The notes under the pieces were generated by a model, which saw only the letters and a list, made by a program, of their open reading frames with translations, was not told the DNA's origin and searched no databases. Position numbers and translations under genes: made by a program. A stretch of DNA of 64,000 bases from Robertmurraya korlensis NBRC 107688 (GTDB lineage Bacteria; Bacillota; Bacilli; Bacillales; Cytobacillaceae): the NCBI RefSeq assembly GCF_001591645.1, contig NZ_BCVH01000005.1:62001-126000 (forward strand). The letters are read 5' to 3'. Numbering within the stretch: position 1 is the stretch's first letter; every line of letters starts with the position of its first letter. Positions 9,159 to 19,234 of this stretch are shown here, piece by piece.

Positions 9159-10946
9159 ATGAAAGCGCTTAATACAATAAAGAGAAAACTAAAAAATGAA
9201 AAATATCGTTACAGAAACTTCATCTTAATTTTAGCTCTATCGATTGGGCCATTAATGGGGCTTGGTTTTGTCTCATTTAATATTACAAAGGATTTATTGG
9301 TTAAAAACCAGACGGAAACCATACAAAACCATTTAGAGACATCGAGTGAAGTTGCAGACCTTTTATTCCGTAACATCATTAATATGGAGCGGATCATTAC
9401 ATGGAATAAGGACGTCCAAAAAGAACTGAAAGAAAGTGTCACTCTAGATGTTGCAGGGGGGAGGTTGGTTGACAACGGATCGCTTCGAAGGCTGCAGGAT
9501 CATCTAGCGAGTAGTTTAATAGATACACAAGACATCGAATCTGTATGTATATTCAATGTAAACTTTCAAGGAATGTGCTATGGGAAGTCTGAAAGCTATG
9601 GTAGATATGGCAATGGCGGCTTTCATGAACACATAGAAGAGACAGAGTGGTATAGGGATGCTGTCCAAAAGGACGGGAAATCCATTTTCTATGGCTATAA
9701 TGTCTTACAAGGAAATAAATCTAGTAAGACCTTTTCATCGGTAAAGCTACTGAAAGATCCAGGAGAATTTTATGATCCTACCACTACAGGATTACTAGTG
9801 GTGAATATTAATAAATCCATATTTTCAAGAGTGTTCAAAAAGAGTGACAATAGTGCCTTTCTCATTCTTGACGATTCACAGGGAATTTACAGGGATGTGT
9901 ACCGGTACCCAAGTTCTTTGCAGGTAAAGGAGTCACAAAATAGAGAGGTCTCCCCATTAGAGGAGTTGGAAAATCAAGGATACATTGTCACAGATTATAA
10001 GAATCGGATTACTGGCTGGACCTTTTCCCATGTGATTAACGAAAAAGAATTGCTAAAGCAATCCAATCAGATAAGGAATGTAACTATTTCGATTGCGTCG
10101 GTTATTGCCATTGTCGCATTTGTTTTCTCCTTTTTATTATCTGAAACTCTATCCAATCCCATTGTTCGGTTAAGGAAAATGGCAGCTGAATGGACGAGTG
10201 GTCTTATACAGCCTTCGGAAACAGATGATCCAACCGATGAAATCGGAGCAATCGGCCAGACCTTTCAAAAAATAACAGGGGAAAATAAAGTATTAAATGA
10301 AGAATTAATACGGTCGCAACTAAAGAAAAGAGAAGCGGAGCTACGAGCATTACAGGCACAAATTAAGCCGCATTTTCTATATAATACGCTAGATTCTATG
10401 TACTGGATGGCCTCTCTTGAAAATAATCATGAAGTGGCAAAAATGGCTGTAGCTCTCTCAGAAACGTTTAAGCTAAGTTTAAATAATGGAAATGATATGA
10501 TTCCTGTTTCAAAGGAACTTGAGCATATTAAGCATTATTTAACGATTCAAAATTTCCGCTTTAACCACCGATTTGTGTATGTGGAGGAAGTAGATTCTCG
10601 TTTACTAGATAAGGAGATTCTTAAATTGCTTCTTCAGCCCCTAGTGGAAAACTCTATCTATCATGGACTTGAGCCAAAGGTCGGGAAAGGAACGATTATT
10701 TTAACTGGACGTTTTGAGGATGAATGGATTATTTTTACCGTTAGAGACGATGGGGTAGGAATAGCAGATTTAGATAGGACTAGAAACGGGTATGGAATGC
10801 AAAATGTCCGCGAGCGGCTATATTTATGCTATGGAGAAGATAGTGAGTTAACGGTTCACAGTAAGGTAAATGAAGGCACTTGTGTGGAGATTCGTTTCAG
10901 AGAAAATAAAGGGGGTCAAAATCTTGCGGAAAGCAGTTATATTTGA
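9159..10946 (+). CDS. YesM-like sensor histidine kinase
   Basis: A 595-residue membrane kinase with an N-terminal helix near residues 18-38, an extracellular sensor of about 260 residues, and a second helix (SIASVIAIVAFVFSFLL). A HAMP linker (LSNPIVRLRKMAAEW), the His_kinase domain with H405 in QIKPHFLYNT, and a HATPase domain with LLLQPLVENSIYHG and DDGVGI follow. This build is that of YesM-type kinases, which control glycan uptake in Bacillus. I chose ATG 9159 with AAGGTGAT 7 bases upstream, over GTG 9138. It overlaps the regulator gene by 23 bases. Its probable target is the ABC importer at 12633-15783. The ligand is unknown. Confidence 0.9.
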   Translation: MKALNTIKRKLKNEKYRYRNFILILALSIGPLMGLGFVSFNITKDLLVKNQTETIQNHLETSSEVADLLFRNIINMERIITWNKDVQKELKESVTLDVAGGRLVDNGSLRRLQDHLASSLIDTQDIESVCIFNVNFQGMCYGKSESYGRYGNGGFHEHIEETEWYRDAVQKDGKSIFYGYNVLQGNKSSKTFSSVKLLKDPGEFYDPTTTGLLVVNINKSIFSRVFKKSDNSAFLILDDSQGIYRDVYRYPSSLQVKESQNREVSPLEELENQGYIVTDYKNRITGWTFSHVINEKELLKQSNQIRNVTISIASVIAIVAFVFSFLLSETLSNPIVRLRKMAAEWTSGLIQPSETDDPTDEIGAIGQTFQKITGENKVLNEELIRSQLKKREAELRALQAQIKPHFLYNTLDSMYWMASLENNHEVAKMAVALSETFKLSLNNGNDMIPVSKELEHIKHYLTIQNFRFNHRFVYVEEVDSRLLDKEILKLLLQPLVENSIYHGLEPKVGKGTIILTGRFEDEWIIFTVRDDGVGIADLDRTRNGYGMQNVRERLYLCYGEDSELTVHSKVNEGTCVEIRFRENKGGQNLAESSYI

Positions 10947-12396
10947 TGATGAGTTTATCGTGCTAAAAGGTCTTGAACGAATGATTGACTGGTCAGAATA
11001 TGATGTCGAGTTGGTGGGGACAGCTGCTGATGGTGAAGAGGCCCTTGATATTTTCCGTAAACATCGACCGGAGATCGTTTTTACTGATATACGAATGCCT
11101 GGGAAGAATGGGTTACAAGTGATTGAAGAAATCATCAAGGATGCTCCGGAGACGCAATGTATCGTGTTTAGTGGATTCAATGAGTTTGACTACGTGAAAA
11201 AAGCCTTAAAACTAGGTGTCGTGGATTATTTGGAGAAGCCAATTACGATCTCCATGATCAAAGAAGCCTTAGAAAAAACAATTAGTCGGATTACCCATCA
11301 TGAAACAGTAAATTCATTAAAAGATTATAATCAGAAGGAAAAGCTAGAAAAAGAGACCCTGCAATTATTGTTGGAAAAAGGGAATGAAACACAGTGGAGA
11401 GAACTGTTTGGTCAAGACGCACAAGAGCTCGAGGGAGTGACGGTTCTTTCACTTTCGTCATTCGTCGAACCACCAGAGATAAACGAAGGCCATCGTATCA
11501 TTACGATTCAGAATGGTGCTGAGAACTTGTTGGTTATTTTTCATCTAGTGAAGGATAGTGGGGATGTTTGGGACCATTTAATGAACTGGTCTGAACGTGT
11601 TCGAGTAGCTGTGGGTTCGGGAAGGACTTATACCAATTTATTAGAAGTAAATAAGAGCTATCATGAAGCACTTCATGCGCTCCGATATACACAGTTTATG
11701 AATGAACTCGAGTGGTACCGTTTTGAGGATATTGGAGAAAACCCAAGACATAGCACCGATCTATCCAAACATGAACAAGCTGTCATCTTTCATATCCGGA
11801 CAGGTAATAAAGAAGAATTGTTTGAACAGTTGAAGGCATTAATCGAACAATTTGACAGAAAGAGACTCCACCCTGATGTTATAGAACGAGAGGTATTAAA
11901 GCTTGTCTATTTGGGTCTTGAGGTAGTAAAGGAAACAGGTTGTGACCCAAATCAAGTCTGGCCAGACTACATGCCGCATCAGGATATTCGAAAGCTACAA
12001 ACAAAGGAAGAAATGTTTTCATGGCTTTACAATCAATTAGAAAAAATAATTCATGCTTCCATCAACATTCGTTCTACTTATAAGCATGAGGCGATTGAAC
12101 GAGCTTGTACGTTTATTAAAGAGAACTACACAAGAGACGTCACGCTACAAGAGGTTTCCGAGCATGTTGGAATGAACGCAACCTATCTTAGCCTCTTATT
12201 TAAAGAAGAGATGGGTGAATCCTATATTAAATATTTAACCCAACTAAGAATGGAAAAAGCCAAGCAGCTACTGGCCCAAGGGAGAAAGGTAGCTGAGGTA
12301 AGTGAGTTAGTAGGGTATCACAGCTATAGACATTTCTCTGAGCTTTTTAAAAAGCATATAGGTATCAAGCCAGGTCAATTTAAGGAAATGAAATAG
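10924..12396 (+). CDS. YesN-like response regulator, AraC-type output
   Basis: A 490-residue regulator: receiver domain (phospho-acceptor D55 in FTDIRMPG), a long middle region with predicted helices, and two C-terminal AraC helix-turn-helices (LQEVSEHVGMNATYLSLLFK and a VSELVGYHSYRHFSELFKKH segment). I placed the start at TTG 10924, preceded at 6 bases by GGGGGTC. This gives MRKAVIFDDE, the expected beginning of a receiver domain; the longer frame from 10870 adds residues with no homology. It is translationally coupled to the kinase. It should activate the sugar ABC transporter operon that follows, as YesN-type regulators do. Confidence 0.9.
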   Translation: MRKAVIFDDEFIVLKGLERMIDWSEYDVELVGTAADGEEALDIFRKHRPEIVFTDIRMPGKNGLQVIEEIIKDAPETQCIVFSGFNEFDYVKKALKLGVVDYLEKPITISMIKEALEKTISRITHHETVNSLKDYNQKEKLEKETLQLLLEKGNETQWRELFGQDAQELEGVTVLSLSSFVEPPEINEGHRIITIQNGAENLLVIFHLVKDSGDVWDHLMNWSERVRVAVGSGRTYTNLLEVNKSYHEALHALRYTQFMNELEWYRFEDIGENPRHSTDLSKHEQAVIFHIRTGNKEELFEQLKALIEQFDRKRLHPDVIEREVLKLVYLGLEVVKETGCDPNQVWPDYMPHQDIRKLQTKEEMFSWLYNQLEKIIHASINIRSTYKHEAIERACTFIKENYTRDVTLQEVSEHVGMNATYLSLLFKEEMGESYIKYLTQLRMEKAKQLLAQGRKVAEVSELVGYHSYRHFSELFKKHIGIKPGQFKEMK

Positions 12397-12426
12397 TCCT
12401 GTTCCATTGAACAGGACTATTTTATG
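12393..12426 (+). terminator. intrinsic terminator after the two-component pair
   Basis: Perfect 12-bp stem ATAGTCCTGTTC / GAACAGGACTAT (12393-12404 and 12409-12420) with a CATT loop, then a short TTTAT tail. It overlaps the stop codon of the regulator gene. Confidence 0.8.
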
Positions 12427-12482
12427 TACGAAAAATTCATACCTAAACAAAAAATACGGACGTAATCAAAAAAATGAGACAA

Positions 12483-12511
12483 TTAATATTCCTTATGAAA
12501 GCACTTACAAT
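12483..12511 (+). promoter_or_regulatory. promoter with cre-like site for the sugar ABC operon
   Basis: TTAATA (12483-12488), a 17-bp spacer and TACAAT (12506-12511) form a good sigma-A promoter. ATGAAAGCACTTACA (12495-12509) lies within it and fits the cre consensus except that the central CG is CA. A 120-base leader with a small CTTCCTT/AAGGAAG hairpin (12562-12576) separates it from the gene. Confidence 0.55.
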
Positions 12512-12632
12512 AGAGATAGATCCAAGGACAACAATCTGGAAAAACATATATAGAATCTGATCTTCCTTAAAGGAAGCGAGACAGCTGTCATTGGATTTTG
12601 GGTCATCATTATATATAAGGGGGAACTAAAAA

Positions 12633-13949
12633 ATGAAGGCTAAAAAGAAAATTTTTGCGGTACTTTCAAGTGCAGCATTATTTGCTGGAATTATGGCAGG
12701 CTGCAGTAGCAACAGCGACAGTGCTTCAGGAGACAAGGATGAAGATTCAGGACAAGTTACGTTAACGATCCTCGTTGATAATCAAACGAACTTGGACGGA
12801 ATGAAAGCGGTAACAGATGCTATTGAGGAGAAATACGATATTAAGACAGAATATGAATTACGTCCGGGTGGAGGAGAAGGAGATAATTTAGTTAAGACTC
12901 GTTTAGCCACTGGTGATATGACGGATTTAATGGCATATAACTCTGGCTCTCTTTTCCAGGCACTGAATCCTGAGAAAAACTTTTTGGATATTACGGATGA
13001 AGCCTTTGTAGAAACGATTATGGACGATGCAAAGGACGCATTGTCTTCAAACGGAAAGGTTTATGGTATTCCATCGACTAGCTTTATGGCTGGAGGATGG
13101 TTTTACAATAAAAAGATTTATGAAGAACTGGGTCTCTCCGTCCCGAAAACATGGGTTGAGTTAATGGCCAATAACGAGAAAATTAAGGAAGCTGGAAAGA
13201 CAGCGGTAATTGGTTCGTATAAAGATTCTTGGACAGCCCAAGTAATCGTTCTAGCGGACAACTATAATGTCCTCCAACAGCATCCAAATTTTGCAGATGA
13301 TTTCACAGGGAATAAAGCAAAAATTGCAGATACACCTGGTGCTCTTCGAAGCTTCGAAAAATTAGCTGAAGTATTTGATGCGGGATACTTGAATGAAGAT
13401 TTCCTTGCTACTGGTTATGAAGCAGGATTAAAGATGCTTGCTGAAGGTCAAGGAGCACACTATCCAATGCTAAGCTTTGCTCTTCCTATGTTAGAAGCGA
13501 ATTACTCAGAAGAGCTAGATAACATTGGCTTCTTCCCTCAACCTGGGGAAAGTGCGGATGAGAACGGAGTAACCGTATGGGTACCTGGTGGTATTTATAT
13601 TAATAAAAATACAGAGCATGCGGAAGAAGCAAAAAAATGGGTAGAATTCTTTGTATCGCAAGAAGGAATTGATCTTCACAATTCTAAAATTAAACCTCAA
13701 GGGCCACCTGCAGTTAAAGGAGTGGAGCTTTCAGATGATGTGTACGGTGCTGTAAAAGATATGCTACCATTCTTCGAATCAGGTAAAACGGCACCTGCTC
13801 TTGAATTCTTAAGCCCAGTAAAGGGTCCAAACCTTCCACAAATCGCTGTTGAAGTAGGAAGTGGAATTTCAAAAGCAAAAGATGGAGCAGAATTATATGA
13901 TAAAGACGTTGAAAAGCAAGCAAAACAACTTGGCCTTGAAGGCTGGTAA
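12633..13949 (+). CDS. sugar ABC transporter substrate-binding lipoprotein
   Basis: A 438-residue extracellular solute-binding protein of family 1. It has a lipoprotein signal with lipobox IMAGC and modified C24, and a low-complexity serine/aspartate linker. A bilobal binding fold follows (LTILVDNQTNLDGMKAV, then LATGDMTDLMAYNSGSLF, then YGIPSTSFMAGGWFYNKKIY). It should capture an oligosaccharide at the cell surface and pass it to the two permeases downstream. A hairpin follows the gene and probably gives the binding-protein mRNA extra stability over the permease part. Context (a GH78-like hydrolase downstream) suggests a rhamnose-containing ligand, which is inference. Confidence 0.9.
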   Translation: MKAKKKIFAVLSSAALFAGIMAGCSSNSDSASGDKDEDSGQVTLTILVDNQTNLDGMKAVTDAIEEKYDIKTEYELRPGGGEGDNLVKTRLATGDMTDLMAYNSGSLFQALNPEKNFLDITDEAFVETIMDDAKDALSSNGKVYGIPSTSFMAGGWFYNKKIYEELGLSVPKTWVELMANNEKIKEAGKTAVIGSYKDSWTAQVIVLADNYNVLQQHPNFADDFTGNKAKIADTPGALRSFEKLAEVFDAGYLNEDFLATGYEAGLKMLAEGQGAHYPMLSFALPMLEANYSEELDNIGFFPQPGESADENGVTVWVPGGIYINKNTEHAEEAKKWVEFFVSQEGIDLHNSKIKPQGPPAVKGVELSDDVYGAVKDMLPFFESGKTAPALEFLSPVKGPNLPQIAVEVGSGISKAKDGAELYDKDVEKQAKQLGLEGW

Positions 13950-13972
13950 TCAGCTGGTGTAAAAGAGAAGAG

Positions 13973-13999
13973 GCCCTGTCGGGTTGCGACAGGGCTGAT
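13973..13999 (+). terminator. intercistronic hairpin between binding protein and permease
   Basis: Stem GCCCTGTCG / CGACAGGGC (13973-13981 and 13987-13995) has a 5-base loop and only a weak TGATTTT tail. It is more likely a partial terminator or an mRNA-stabilising hairpin than a complete stop, since the permease genes have no obvious promoter. Confidence 0.7.
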
Positions 14000-14032
14000 T
14001 TTCTACCCAGACTAGTAAAGGAGAAGTATGAT

Positions 14033-14899
14033 ATGACTAAGCTAACAAACCGCTCGTACACGTATTACTTCTTATTGCCCGCAGGAATTATTTACTTCGT
14101 ATTTTTCCTACTACCAACCATTATGTCGTTTTTTTTTAGTATGACATGGTGGACCCTCACGGATTGGAAGTTTATCGGTCTTGAAAATTTCATCACCTTT
14201 TTAACCGAACCGTCCTTGAATATCGGTTTTAAAAATACCATTATTTATGCCATTGTGACCTGTTCGTTGAAGGTAATACTAGGACTTTTACTTGGCGTAT
14301 TTTTAAGTCAAAAGCTAAAAACAATTGGTTTTGTCCGGTCCATGGTATTCTTTCCAACCCTATTAAGTACGATTGCGGTTGGGATGGCGTTTGCGATGAT
14401 GATGCATCCAACACAAGGGCTAATTAACACGTCGTTAAAGATTGTAGGAATTGCAGGACCAGATTGGTTAGGAGACACGACGATTGCCCTACTATCTGTA
14501 GCGTTAGTAGACGTTTGGAAAGGGGTAGGGATGGCTACGGTTATCTTTATCGCAGGAATTATGTCTATTCCAGAGGACTACTATGAAGCTCTGGCAATCG
14601 ATGGCGGTAACTCATTTCATAAGTTTTGGAATATCATTGTTCCTTTAAGTAGACCAGCCATGAACTCTGTTATTATTCTAGCTTTTATCGGTGGGCTGCG
14701 TTCATTTGATTTAGTTTGGGCAATGACTAAGGGAGGCCCAGGGTTTAGTACAGACTTAATCGCTTCTATTATTTATAAGCAGTACCAAGGTGGGTTTTAT
14801 GGGCTCTCAACAGCAGGTAACGTAATATTATTCATTGTGGTTTCTGCACTTGCCTTCCCGTTATATGCATTCCTGAATAAGAAAGAGGTGGACTTATAA
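14033..14899 (+). CDS. sugar ABC transporter permease (LplB/UgpA type)
   Basis: A 288-residue inner-membrane permease with six predicted helices. It carries the binding-protein-dependent transport loop (EALAIDGGNSFHKFWNIIVP), where the ATPase docks. It pairs with the next permease; the stop and the next start share one base (TAATG). No ATPase gene is in the operon, so the importer probably uses a shared MsmX-type ATPase encoded elsewhere, as many Bacillus sugar importers do. The ribosome site is AAGGAGAAG. Confidence 0.9.
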   Translation: MTKLTNRSYTYYFLLPAGIIYFVFFLLPTIMSFFFSMTWWTLTDWKFIGLENFITFLTEPSLNIGFKNTIIYAIVTCSLKVILGLLLGVFLSQKLKTIGFVRSMVFFPTLLSTIAVGMAFAMMMHPTQGLINTSLKIVGIAGPDWLGDTTIALLSVALVDVWKGVGMATVIFIAGIMSIPEDYYEALAIDGGNSFHKFWNIIVPLSRPAMNSVIILAFIGGLRSFDLVWAMTKGGPGFSTDLIASIIYKQYQGGFYGLSTAGNVILFIVVSALAFPLYAFLNKKEVDL

Positions 14900-15783
14900 T
14901 GAGTGAAACGCAGATCGCAGTAAAAGCTGAGACAACATTTCGGACAAATACAAGAAAGAGAAAGACGGTAAGGAAGTTATTTAGTGAAATACTAGCGATT
15001 ATTCTTTCCTTAATTATTTTCGGAGTTCCTTTTTACTTTGTTATTGTGAATGCGAGTAAGGATACGAAAGAGTCCTCTCTATTAAATATGGACCTTCCAA
15101 GTTCGTTTCACCTTTTTGAAAATATTCAATCGGTTATGGCAGCCCAGAATGGGATGATCATCAGAGCTTTCTTCAATAGCATCATGATTACTGGCTTTTC
15201 AATAGCTATTCTTATCTTGGTGGGGGCAATGGCCGGATACGTGCTTCAGAGAAGAACAAGCAAAATGTCACCATTTTTCAATTTCCTTATCTTAGCTGGA
15301 CTCATTATTCCTCCAGCCATCGTGCCGACGATTTGGGTTCTTGACGGAATCGGCCTATTTAAAACGATGCCGGGGATTATTTTAGTAGAGGTAGCTTTAA
15401 ATCTCCCGTTTACGATCCTGCTGTATAAAGGCTTTATGGCAACTTTACCAAAAGAATTAGACGAAGCCGCACTGATTGATGGCTGTGGAAGGGTACGATT
15501 GTTCTTTAGTATCATCTTGCCTTTATTAAAACCCGTTTCAGCAACGGTCATTGTACTGACCGCTGTGGGAGTATATAACGACTTCGTTAACCCGTTATAC
15601 TTCTTTCCAGGTGCTGAAAATGCGACTTTACAGTTAACACTTTATAACTTCTCGAGTATGTACAATACACAATGGAACTTGTTATTTACAAACATTCTAT
15701 TAATCTCGATTCCACCACTGATCTTGTTTATTTTCTTCAATAAGAAGATCGTAGCAGGTATGACGGCAGGAGCTGTTAAGTAA
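14899..15783 (+). CDS. sugar ABC transporter permease (UgpE/LplC type)
   Basis: A 294-residue permease, the second half of the importer. It has an N-terminal cytoplasmic tail, about six helices, and the docking loop ELDEAALIDGCGRVRLFFSI with the conserved EAAxxDG core. It is coupled to the preceding permease through a one-base overlap. Its C-terminal NKKIVAGMTAGAVK is typical of this subfamily. Confidence 0.9.
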   Translation: MSETQIAVKAETTFRTNTRKRKTVRKLFSEILAIILSLIIFGVPFYFVIVNASKDTKESSLLNMDLPSSFHLFENIQSVMAAQNGMIIRAFFNSIMITGFSIAILILVGAMAGYVLQRRTSKMSPFFNFLILAGLIIPPAIVPTIWVLDGIGLFKTMPGIILVEVALNLPFTILLYKGFMATLPKELDEAALIDGCGRVRLFFSIILPLLKPVSATVIVLTAVGVYNDFVNPLYFFPGAENATLQLTLYNFSSMYNTQWNLLFTNILLISIPPLILFIFFNKKIVAGMTAGAVK

Positions 15784-15807
15784 AAGGAAGATAAAAGGAG
15801 AGATTTG

Positions 15808-17376
15808 ATGAGTACTCAAAAGCTTGAAAACCATGTAGTCGTAAAAAATAATCTTTTTATACAGAAAGCAGAAAGTTTAAAGCCAGAATTAAAAAGTAGT
15901 ATGGTGAAACCTGAAAGACTAGTAGAGGTCAATTTAGACCCAAGTGTCATGCATGGTTGGAAAGTGGAGCCAGCCTCTTCCATTGATGCTTTAGATAAGC
16001 GAGAGTTCAAAAAAGGGGATTCCTTTATCGTTGATTTTGGTGACCATCAGGTCGGGTACTTAACCTTTCGTGTTCGCCCGGTTGGAAGTCCTCCGGATGC
16101 ACCTTTGAAACTAAAGCTAACGATTGGTGAAATGCCCGTTGAAATGGGTGAACCCTTTGAGAATTACGATGGCTGGTTAAGTAGTGCCTGGCTACAGGAG
16201 GAAACGATTTTTGTAGATGTGTTACCGGAAACTATCACTTTACCACGTCGCTATAGTTTCCGATATGTAAAGTTTGAGGTCCTTGCCACTTCGCAAAAAT
16301 ACCAAGTAATGTTCGAGGATATTGAATGTAGAGCTGTCACCTCAGCTGATTTGGAAGCGGTAGAGGCTTTGGGGCATCCTGACCAGATGCTCCAAAAAAT
16401 TGACGAAGTAAGCATAAAAACACTAGCTGACTGTATGCAGGACGTGTTTGAAGATGGACCGAAGCGTGATCGTCGCCTTTGGTTAGGAGATTTGCGTTTG
16501 CAGGCTCTAGCAAACTATGAAACGTTCGGGACGAATGAGTTAGTAAAAAGATGTTTATATCTTTTTGCTGGGGTTCCGAATGATAAAGGAAATGTATCAG
16601 CCAATGTGTTTATTGAACCACAGCTTATTGCGGATGATACGTTCTTGTTTGACTACTCTCTATTCTTCCTCTCGACCTTACACGATTACTATCTAGCTAC
16701 ACGAGACACAGAAACGTTAAAGGAGTTATGGCCAACAGCATACTGCCAAGTGGAATTAGCCCTTGAAAGATTAGATGAAGATCAGATTTTAGTAGATTCT
16801 TCAGCGTGGTGGTCCTTTATTGATTGGCAGCAAGGATTAAACAAGCAAACTCCTTCTCAAGCCATTTTAATTTATACGCTAAAACAAGCCGTACACTTAG
16901 CGGAGGAACTGAATGTATCGGAAAAGGAAATTGTTGCTGCTCGTTTAGAGGAGATTGTTAGCGCAACGAAGAAGTATTTATGGGATGAAGAGCAACAATT
17001 TTTTGTCAGTGGGCAGGATCGTCAAGTATCATGGGCAAGTCAAATCTGGATGGTATTAGCTGGTGTTGTAACAGAAGAAGAAAGCAAGCAATTGATGAAT
17101 CGCTTGCTGGAGGAGAAACCAGAGATTGGAATCGCCACACCATATATGTATCATCACTTTATTGAGGCGTTACTGATTGCTGGAGAAAAAGAGCTAGCCA
17201 TTTCTGAAATGAAAACCTACTGGGGTGGAATGATTGAAGATGGTGCAGATACCTTTTGGGAGCTGTATGACCCGAAAGACAAAGAATTTTCACCTTACGG
17301 AAGTCATTTAATCAACAGCTATTGTCATGCTTGGAGCTGCACACCAACATACTTAATTCGAAAATACAATCTATAA
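15808..17376 (+). CDS. short GH78-like alpha-L-rhamnosidase
   Basis: A 522-residue cytoplasmic protein made of a beta-sandwich (about residues 1-180) and a six-hairpin barrel, a reduced GH78 layout about half the size of the other two rhamnosidases here. The catalytic signature is recognisable as DGPKRDRRLWLGD with D216, D221 and D228. The glutamate usual at the acid position is Asp (D221). A base candidate is E485 in DTFWELY. It follows the ABC permeases closely and precedes a ROK kinase, so it probably cleaves the imported sugar. I chose ATG 15808 (AAAGGAGAG upstream) over TTG 15805. The rhamnose specificity is an inference; it may act on another deoxy- or unsaturated glycan. Confidence 0.75.
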   Translation: MSTQKLENHVVVKNNLFIQKAESLKPELKSSMVKPERLVEVNLDPSVMHGWKVEPASSIDALDKREFKKGDSFIVDFGDHQVGYLTFRVRPVGSPPDAPLKLKLTIGEMPVEMGEPFENYDGWLSSAWLQEETIFVDVLPETITLPRRYSFRYVKFEVLATSQKYQVMFEDIECRAVTSADLEAVEALGHPDQMLQKIDEVSIKTLADCMQDVFEDGPKRDRRLWLGDLRLQALANYETFGTNELVKRCLYLFAGVPNDKGNVSANVFIEPQLIADDTFLFDYSLFFLSTLHDYYLATRDTETLKELWPTAYCQVELALERLDEDQILVDSSAWWSFIDWQQGLNKQTPSQAILIYTLKQAVHLAEELNVSEKEIVAARLEEIVSATKKYLWDEEQQFFVSGQDRQVSWASQIWMVLAGVVTEEESKQLMNRLLEEKPEIGIATPYMYHHFIEALLIAGEKELAISEMKTYWGGMIEDGADTFWELYDPKDKEFSPYGSHLINSYCHAWSCTPTYLIRKYNL

Positions 17377-17403
17377 GAGTTCGTTGGCTGAAGGAGAAGA
17401 AGG

Positions 17404-18285
17404 ATGAAAAAGTATATTGCTTTTGACGTTGGTGGAACAAAAGTAAAGCATGGAATCGTACTTGAGGACGGAACCATTTTATCTAAAGGGAGCTACCCGA
17501 CGGTATGTGAGGACCTCGAGGTGTTTCTGGTAGATATGGTCAAAACGATAACGGAATATCGGGAAGAGCATGAAGTCGAAGGAGTAGCCATTAGCTTGCC
17601 GGGCTTTATTAATCCTAGCACAGGTTTTTCTGAGAAAGCTGGGGCGGTTATCGCCCTTGATGGGAAAAATTTAAAGGAACTTCTTGAAGCGATGGTTCCC
17701 TTAAGAGTGGAGATTGAGAATGACGGGAATTGCTCTGCTCTAGCGGAGAAATGGAGCGGAAACGCAGTTGGATGCGAGGATTTCATTTGCTTCACGATCG
17801 GTACGGGCATTGGCGGGGGAATAATCGTGAACGGTCAGGTGGTCCATGGGCATACGTTTCGTGGCGGAGAATTTGGATTTATGTTGACCGAAGTTGGAGA
17901 AAAAGGAAAAGGTATGTTGCATACGAGTGCCTCTACCGCAAGCCTCATTAATAGATATAAAACGTTAAAAGGGATAGAAAAGGATGTAACGGTTGAAGGA
18001 GAAGAGATTTTCTCTGAAGCTCTTGGGAATAAAGAGGTGGAGCAGTTGATTAATGAATGGCTCCAACGAATTGGATATGGACTCTTTAATTTAGCAGTGA
18101 CATTAAACCCACAAAAGATTCTGATCGGTGGGGGAGTAAGTGCTAGAGAAGGGCTGATTGAGCAAATCCAAGAAAAACTAGAGGAACTGGAATGGTGGCA
18201 GTTTTTAAAAGTAGAAATTGCTCCATGCAAACATAGAAATGATGCGGGAATGATTGGTGCAGTGTATCATTTTATGAACAAATAA
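17404..18285 (+). CDS. ROK-family sugar kinase
   Basis: A 293-residue ROK kinase with the phosphate loop FDVGGTKVKHG near the N-terminus, a catalytic aspartate (D107 in ENDGNCSALAE) and GTGIGGGI. The cysteine-rich zinc motif of NagC/XylR and many glucokinases is absent: the expected place reads GEFGFMLTEVGEKGKGM. There is no N-terminal helix-turn-helix, so it is an enzyme rather than a repressor. It is the last gene of the ABC/hydrolase operon and probably phosphorylates a hexose released by the hydrolase. The substrate is not determinable from sequence. Confidence 0.85.
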   Translation: MKKYIAFDVGGTKVKHGIVLEDGTILSKGSYPTVCEDLEVFLVDMVKTITEYREEHEVEGVAISLPGFINPSTGFSEKAGAVIALDGKNLKELLEAMVPLRVEIENDGNCSALAEKWSGNAVGCEDFICFTIGTGIGGGIIVNGQVVHGHTFRGGEFGFMLTEVGEKGKGMLHTSASTASLINRYKTLKGIEKDVTVEGEEIFSEALGNKEVEQLINEWLQRIGYGLFNLAVTLNPQKILIGGGVSAREGLIEQIQEKLEELEWWQFLKVEIAPCKHRNDAGMIGAVYHFMNK

Positions 18286-18293
18286 ATTGAACA

Positions 18294-18332
18294 AGAAGGA
18301 CGTATGTTTTGTGACATACGTCCTTCTATTTT
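18294..18332 (+). terminator. intrinsic terminator of the sugar ABC operon
   Basis: Perfect 14-bp stem AGAAGGACGTATGT / ACATACGTCCTTCT (18294-18307 and 18314-18327) with a TTTGTG loop and an ATTTT tail. Confidence 0.88.
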
Positions 18333-18502
18333 ACAGGCCTGAGTGAAGACTCATATAGGCAGCCTAAGCAGAAAAAATAACTGTCCCCAATAGATAGGAA
18401 TCATATGTATTTTTCCAAGTAGTTTTGAAAACGATTTATTTTTAAACTAATATGTAGATATACTTAAACCATTATGAGTAATGACAATAAGGGGGAGTCA
18501 AT

Positions 18503-19084
<582 letters not shown>

Positions 19085-19129
19085 ATCTCTCCTAAAGATT
19101 TATGTTTCATTTGTCAAAATAAATCCTCG

Positions 19130-19153
19130 AAGGTGCACTGGCACCTTTTTTTT
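19130..19153 (+). terminator. intrinsic terminator
   Basis: AGGTGC / GCACCT stem (19131-19136 and 19141-19146) with an ACTG loop and a run of seven T, ending the DUF4256 gene. Confidence 0.85.
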
Positions 19154-19187
19154 GTTGACAAATTTTTTAAATATTTATAAAGTTTAA

Positions 19188-19217
19188 TTGTTAACCAAAT
19201 GATAAAATAGTTTACAT
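19188..19217 (+). promoter_or_regulatory. possible BirA operator upstream of bioY
   Basis: TTGTTAACC (19188-19196) and, 12 bases later, AGTTTACAT (19209-19217) resemble the two arms of Bacillus BirA operators (TTGTTAACC...GGTTAACAA). The left arm is perfect and the right arm matches at six of nine positions. bioY is a BirA target in Bacillus, which supports the reading. A TTGACA at 19155-19160 may belong to the promoter. Confidence 0.45.
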
Positions 19218-19234
19218 TTAAAGGGGAGAAACAA

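Noticed and set aside
17493-17810. minus-strand frames of about 60-130 codons inside the ROK kinase gene
   Set aside because: They are antisense shadows with low-complexity serine/proline content and no ribosome sites.
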